DNA from: Myxococcales bacterium
Lineage (GTDB): Bacteria; Myxococcota; Myxococcia; Myxococcales; Myxococcaceae
Direction of reading: 5' to 3'
Length of the DNA stretch: 18,593 bases
NCBI GenBank assembly: GCA_009885595.1
Contig: VFKJ01000499.1
Coordinates: 1-18,593 of the forward strand
Shown here: one piece after another, positions 15,104 to 18,593 of the stretch
Position numbering within the stretch: the first letter of the stretch is position 1
How the letters are laid out: each line of letters starts with the position of its first letter
Notes under the pieces: model-generated
The model's input: only the letters and a program-made list of their open reading frames with translations
The model's database searches: none
What the model was told of the DNA's origin: nothing
Program-made: the position numbers and the translations under genes

Positions 15104-15841
15104 TCAGCCGGCGCGCGCGACGATCAACGCCTCCAGGTTTCCCGCGGGCCCCGCCACCGGGGAATCCACCACCCCCACCTCGGTCAACCCGCGCGCTCGC
15201 ACGAAGGCGCGGATGCGATCGATCGCCGCCTGCCGCGCCAAGGGGTCTCGCACCACCCCGCCCTCGTCGACCTGCCCCTGCTCCACCTCGAACTGCGGCT
15301 TGATCAGCGCCACCAGCACCCCGCCCGGGGAGAGCTTGGGCAACACCGCGGGTAACACCGCCTCGAGCGAGATGAAGCTGACGTCGATCACGATCACCTG
15401 AACCGGCTCGGGGAGATCTTCGTCGGTGAGGTTGCGGGCGTTGACGCGATCGCGGCTGAGCACGCGGGGATCGCGGCGCAGCTTCTCGTGCAGCTGCCCC
15501 CGGCCCACGTCGATGGCATAGACGCGGCTGGCGCCTTCCTGCAGCAGGCAGTCGGTGAAGCCGCCGGTGCTGGCGCCGATGTCCGCGCAGGTGGCGCCGC
15601 GCACGTCGAGCTGGAAGCGATCGATCGCGCCCTTGAGCTTGAGGCCGCCGCGGGAGACGTAAGGCATCACCTCGCCCTTGAGCCGCAGCTCGGCCTCGAC
15701 GGGCACCCGGGTGCCGGGCTTGTCGACGCGTTGATCGTTCACCACCACCTGGCCCGCGAGGATCAGCGCCTGCGCGCGGGGCAGTGACTGGGCGATCCCT
15801 CGCGCGTGCACCAGCACGTCGAGGCGCTCCTTCTTGCTCAT
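15104..15841 (-). CDS. tlyA: TlyA-family rRNA (cytidine-2'-O)-methyltransferase
   Basis: TlyA methylates ribose 2'-OH groups of cytidines in 16S and/or 23S rRNA. The 245-residue protein has an N-terminal S4 RNA-binding domain (about 4-60; RLDVLVHARGIAQSLPRAQALI), the linker-to-methyltransferase motif YVSRGGLKLKGAI (61-73), an SAM-binding loop DIGASTGGFT (87-96) and catalytic-region motifs IDVSFISL (152-159) and ALIKPQFE (178-185). This fits the K-D-K-E arrangement of FtsJ-like enzymes. Length is typical. A longer in-frame extension upstream runs through the opposite phase of dxs and is rejected because the S4 domain starts right at the ATG at 15841, which overlaps the dxs stop by 4 bases. Placement after dxs and a prenyl synthase is common in proteobacteria. 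Haemolysin labels for this family are historical. Confidence 0.95.
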   Translation of the reverse strand: MSKKERLDVLVHARGIAQSLPRAQALILAGQVVVNDQRVDKPGTRVPVEAELRLKGEVMPYVSRGGLKLKGAIDRFQLDVRGATCADIGASTGGFTDCLLQEGASRVYAIDVGRGQLHEKLRRDPRVLSRDRVNARNLTDEDLPEPVQVIVIDVSFISLEAVLPAVLPKLSPGGVLVALIKPQFEVEQGQVDEGGVVRDPLARQAAIDRIRAFVRARGLTEVGVVDSPVAGPAGNLEALIVARAG

Positions 15842-17553
15842 CGGCCCAGCACCCCGAGGGCGGCCTGGTGGATGCCCTCGGCGTCGAGCCCCAGCGCGTG
15901 CCGCTGCGCCCGGGCCTCGCCGTGACGGACGAACCTGTCGCCGGGCAGCCCGAGCAGCTTCACCCGGGGGGGCGTGGGTTGATCCGCGATCGCCTCCAGC
16001 ACGGCGCTCCCCAGGCCGCCGCGGGTGGTGCCTTCTTCGAGGGTGAGCAGCGCGCGCGCGGACCTGAGGCGCTGCACCAGCGTCTCGGCCAGCGGCAGCA
16101 CGCCCGCGTCGATCACCGCCCAGTTCTCGCCGCGCGCGGCCTCCAGCGCCGGCAACACCATCGAGCCAAACGCCACCAGGCACAGCTCGGCACCGGGCGG
16201 ATCCTGCAGCCACCGCACCCCGGGGGGCGCGGGCGCCGGCCCCGAAGGCACGGTGCCGCGGGGAAAACGAAGCGCGGTGGGCCCGCCTGCCGCCAGCGCC
16301 TGATCCAGCAGCAGCGGCAGGTCCTCGCCCCACACCGGCCCCACCACCCTGAGGCCAGGCAGCGCGCGCGCGAAGCTCAAGTCGAACATGCCCTGGTGCG
16401 TCGCGCCGTCGGCGCCGACCAGCCCGGCGCGATCGACCGCGAACACCACCGGCAGCCGCGGCAGCACCACGTCGTGCACGAGCTGGTCGTACGCCCGCTG
16501 GAGGAACGTCGAATAGATGCACACCACCGGCTTCAAGCCCGCGTGCGCGAGGCCCGCGGCGAAGGTGACGGCGTGCTGTTCGGCGATGCCGACGTCGTGC
16601 ACGCGATCGGGGAACCGTTCGGCCAGCCGGGTGAGCGAGCTGCCCTCGAGCATGGCCGGGGTGATCACCACCACCTTGGGATCGCGCTCGAGCGCTTCCT
16701 CGAGGGCGGCGCCGAAGGCGTCACTCCAGGTGCGCTGGCCCTGGCGGCTGCGCACCAGCTTGCCGTCTCGCAGCTCGTAGGGGCCCATGGCGTGGCCGCG
16801 GGTGCGCCCATCGAGCTCGGCCGGCTCGAAGCCGCGGCCCTTCTGGGTGCGGGCGTGGACGACCACCGGCTTCTGGCACCTGCGCGCGGCGGCGAGCACC
16901 TCGCTGAGCGCGTCGAGATCGTGGCCGTCGACCGGCCCCAGGTAGGCGAAGCCCATCGCCTCGAAGAAGGCGCGCGGGCCCTGCCGCAGCATCTCTTCGA
17001 CCGCGCCCACGTTCTTCGAGATGCTCATGCCGTTGTCGTTGAGCACCAGCTTGATGGGCCAGTTCGAGGCGCCCGCGTGATTGAGCGCCTCGAAGGTGAG
17101 GCCGCCGGTCAGCGCGCCGTCGCCGACGATCGCCACCACCTCGCCGGGCTGCAGCTGGCGGCGTTTCCCCTCGAGGATGCCTAAGGCCACCGAGAGCGCG
17201 GTGCAGGCGTGCCCCGCCCCGAAGGCGTCGTGCTCGCTCTCGAGCGGATCGAGGAAGGGAGCCACCCCGCCCTCCTGCCGCAGGGTGCGCATCGCCGCCC
17301 GGCGGCCGGTGAGCAGCTTGTGCGCGTAGGCCTGGTGGCCCACGTCGAAGACGAGCCTGTCGACGGGTGACTTGAAGGCGCGGTGGAGCGCGACGATCAG
17401 CTCCACGGCGCCCAGCGACGCGCCCAGGTGACCGCCGACGTGGCCGCAGACCGAGATGATCTCGGTCCGCAGCGCTTCGCACAGCTGGGGCAGCCGGGCT
17501 GCCTCGAGCGCGCGCAGGGCCTTCGGAGAGTCCACCTGATCCAGGAGGCTCAC
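15838..17553 (-). CDS. dxs: 1-deoxy-D-xylulose-5-phosphate synthase, compact form
   Basis: DXS condenses pyruvate and glyceraldehyde-3-phosphate using thiamine diphosphate, the first step of the MEP isoprenoid pathway. The 571-residue protein has GHLGASLG (His42), VGHQAYAHKLLTGR (His73), the ThDP motif from GDGALTGG (145-150) to NDNGMS (172-177), GPVDGHD (206-212), AEQHAVTFAAGLA with Glu325 and ATHQG (His386). It is about 50 residues shorter than E. coli DXS. Most of the loss lies between SISKNVG (about 177-183) and MGFAYLGPVDGHD (about 200-212), where E. coli has a long flexible segment. GHACTALS (114-121) replaces the usual GHSSTSIS. The GTG start is 1 base after the prenyl-synthase stop, without a strong ribosome site, so coupling is likely. 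Confidence 0.95.
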   Translation of the reverse strand: MSLLDQVDSPKALRALEAARLPQLCEALRTEIISVCGHVGGHLGASLGAVELIVALHRAFKSPVDRLVFDVGHQAYAHKLLTGRRAAMRTLRQEGGVAPFLDPLESEHDAFGAGHACTALSVALGILEGKRRQLQPGEVVAIVGDGALTGGLTFEALNHAGASNWPIKLVLNDNGMSISKNVGAVEEMLRQGPRAFFEAMGFAYLGPVDGHDLDALSEVLAAARRCQKPVVVHARTQKGRGFEPAELDGRTRGHAMGPYELRDGKLVRSRQGQRTWSDAFGAALEEALERDPKVVVITPAMLEGSSLTRLAERFPDRVHDVGIAEQHAVTFAAGLAHAGLKPVVCIYSTFLQRAYDQLVHDVVLPRLPVVFAVDRAGLVGADGATHQGMFDLSFARALPGLRVVGPVWGEDLPLLLDQALAAGGPTALRFPRGTVPSGPAPAPPGVRWLQDPPGAELCLVAFGSMVLPALEAARGENWAVIDAGVLPLAETLVQRLRSARALLTLEEGTTRGGLGSAVLEAIADQPTPPRVKLLGLPGDRFVRHGEARAQRHALGLDAEGIHQAALGVLGR

Positions 17554-17554
17554 G

Positions 17555-18457
17555 TCAGCTCGTGCGCTCGATGGAGTACCGCGCCAGCGCGGCGAGCGGC
17601 CCGTCGCCTTCCTCGAGCTCGCGCACGGCGGCCAGCGCCCGCGCCACGTGGCTCTGCGCCAGCTCGCGCGCCTGCGGGAGCCCCACCACCGCCGGGAAGG
17701 TGTGGCGGCCCGCCTCGGCGTCGGCGCCGGTGGGCTTGCCCATCTGCGCTTCGCTCGCGGTGACGTCGAGGAGGTCGTCGGCGATCTGAAACGCGAGCCC
17801 CACCGCGTCGCCGTACACGTCGGCGGCCTGCAGGGTGGCCTCGTCGGCGCCGCCGGCGATGGCGCCCATGCGGCAGGCCGCCTTGATCAGCGCGCCCGTC
17901 TTCATCCGGTGAAGCTGGTTGAGGTAGTCGAGCGCGGCGGGCCGGTCCTCGGCGATGTCGAGCACCTGCCCGCCCACCATGCCGCCCGCGCCGGCGGCCA
18001 GCGCGAGCTCGGCGACCAGCCGTCCGCGCACCGCCTGCTCCGCGGCGGGACCGTGGGCCAGCAGGGCGAAGGCGTCGGTGAGCAGCGCGTCGCCCGCGAG
18101 GATCGCCATCGCCTCGCCGTGCACCTTGTGGTTGGTGGGCCGGCCGCGGCGCAGCTCGTCGTCATCCATCGCAGGCAGATCGTCGTGCACCAGCGAGTAG
18201 GTGTGCACGCACTCCAGCGCGCAGGCGGCGTCGTTGCCCGGCTCTCCACCGCCGTTCGAGGCGCGGGCCACCTGATCGGCGAAGGTGAGGCAGAGCACCG
18301 GGCGCAGGCGCTTGCCGCCATCCAGCAGCGAATAGGCCATCGCCTCGGAGAGCCGCCTGGGGCTGCGGCGCGCGATCGCTTCCATGCGCGACGCCAGCAG
18401 GGCCTCGACCCGGCGCTGCTGAGCCGGCAGCCAGCCTTCGAGCGAGAAGTTCGTCAT
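17555..18457 (-). CDS. ispA: Short-chain prenyl diphosphate synthase, probably farnesyl (or geranylgeranyl) diphosphate synthase
   Basis: This 300-residue enzyme elongates allylic diphosphates with IPP, using products of the MEP pathway that the next gene, dxs, starts. The first Asp-rich motif is YSLVHDDLPAMDDDELRRG (Asp92, Asp93, Asp98), with the two-residue spacing of bacterial FPP synthases. The second is FQIADDLLD (Asp227, Asp228, Asp231). GGKRLRP (47-53) and KTGAL (186-190) bind the diphosphate groups. Length and motif context are close to E. coli IspA; chain length cannot be fixed by eye. The ATG at 18457 has GAGG 9 bases upstream and follows the preceding stop by 11 bases. Synteny xseB-ispA-dxs is widespread. 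Confidence 0.93.
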   Translation of the reverse strand: MTNFSLEGWLPAQQRRVEALLASRMEAIARRSPRRLSEAMAYSLLDGGKRLRPVLCLTFADQVARASNGGGEPGNDAACALECVHTYSLVHDDLPAMDDDELRRGRPTNHKVHGEAMAILAGDALLTDAFALLAHGPAAEQAVRGRLVAELALAAGAGGMVGGQVLDIAEDRPAALDYLNQLHRMKTGALIKAACRMGAIAGGADEATLQAADVYGDAVGLAFQIADDLLDVTASEAQMGKPTGADAEAGRHTFPAVVGLPQARELAQSHVARALAAVRELEEGDGPLAALARYSIERTS

Positions 18458-18468
18458 CTTGGGTCGCC

Positions 18469-18593
18469 TCAGAATGGAACGTCGTCGTCGTCCGCGGAGG
18501 GAGCGACGGGTTTCTCCACGGCCCTGGCCCTGGCCGCAGGGGGCGGCTTGGGGCTGGCGGCCGGCGCGTCCTGCGCCTCGCTCACCTTGAGCG
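18469..18593 (-). CDS. xseB: C-terminal end of probable exodeoxyribonuclease VII small subunit (partial)
   Basis: Only the last 40 codons lie in the window. The frame reads a short hydrophilic start (LKVSEAQDAP), an Ala/Pro-rich basic linker and the acidic end SADDDDVPF before TGA. The conserved XseB core is outside the window. The call rests on position, since xseB commonly lies immediately upstream of ispA and dxs. The ending is strikingly like the C-terminal tip of single-stranded DNA-binding protein (DDDIPF), so an ssb-type gene or another DNA-repair protein carrying such a tip is an alternative. Gap to ispA is 11 bases, so they are probably co-transcribed. Confidence 0.5.
   Translation of the reverse strand, partial: LKVSEAQDAPAASPKPPPAARARAVEKPVAPSADDDDVPF

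Noticed and set aside
15842..16522. In-frame upstream extension of tlyA
   Set aside because: It overlaps dxs coding sequence, is low-complexity and lies before a complete S4 domain with its own ATG overlapping the dxs stop.

Overview
The window is about 18.6 kb of very GC-rich bacterial DNA with almost no space between genes. GTG and TTG starts occur, and several gene pairs overlap by 1 to 4 bases. The gene content points to a myxobacterium (Myxococcota, probably the Myxococcus/Archangium side). The strongest marker is a run of three bactofilin genes followed by a ParB-like gene, the same order as bacN-bacO-bacP-padC of Myxococcus xanthus. A large hybrid kinase, a TPR protein and an OmpA-family protein with a carboxypeptidase-regulatory-like domain fit the same lineage.

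Layout. (1) Positions 1-11133 hold ten genes, all on the minus strand. In reading order they are a hybrid histidine kinase, an exported TPR protein, an alpha/beta hydrolase, three bactofilins, a padC-like gene, pyrE, a small lipoprotein, and a nucleotide-transporter-like membrane protein with HEAT repeats, cut off by the left window edge where a cyclic-nucleotide-binding domain seems to begin. (2) A 114-base divergent gap follows. (3) Positions 11248-15044 hold two plus-strand genes: an OmpA-like outer-membrane protein and, coupled to it, a surface lipoprotein. (4) A 59-base convergent gap contains a 10-bp perfect hairpin. (5) Positions 15104-18593 hold a minus-strand operon: the end of a probable xseB, an ispA-type prenyl synthase, dxs and tlyA.

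How they work together. In M. xanthus the bactofilins form subpolar scaffolds, and PadC, a CTP-binding ParB-like protein, ties the chromosome-segregation ATPase ParA to them. The padC-like gene here overlaps pyrE, a gene of UMP (hence CTP) synthesis, and the last gene of the run resembles a nucleotide transporter. This gives the cluster a nucleotide theme around a CTP-responsive cytoskeletal adaptor. The right-hand operon makes DXP and prenyl diphosphates, with an rRNA methyltransferase and a DNA-repair subunit riding along.

No tRNA, rRNA, CRISPR array, insertion sequence or phage gene was seen. No gene-free stretch exceeds 300 bases. Many long open frames opposite the real genes are a side effect of GC-rich third codon positions and are left out.
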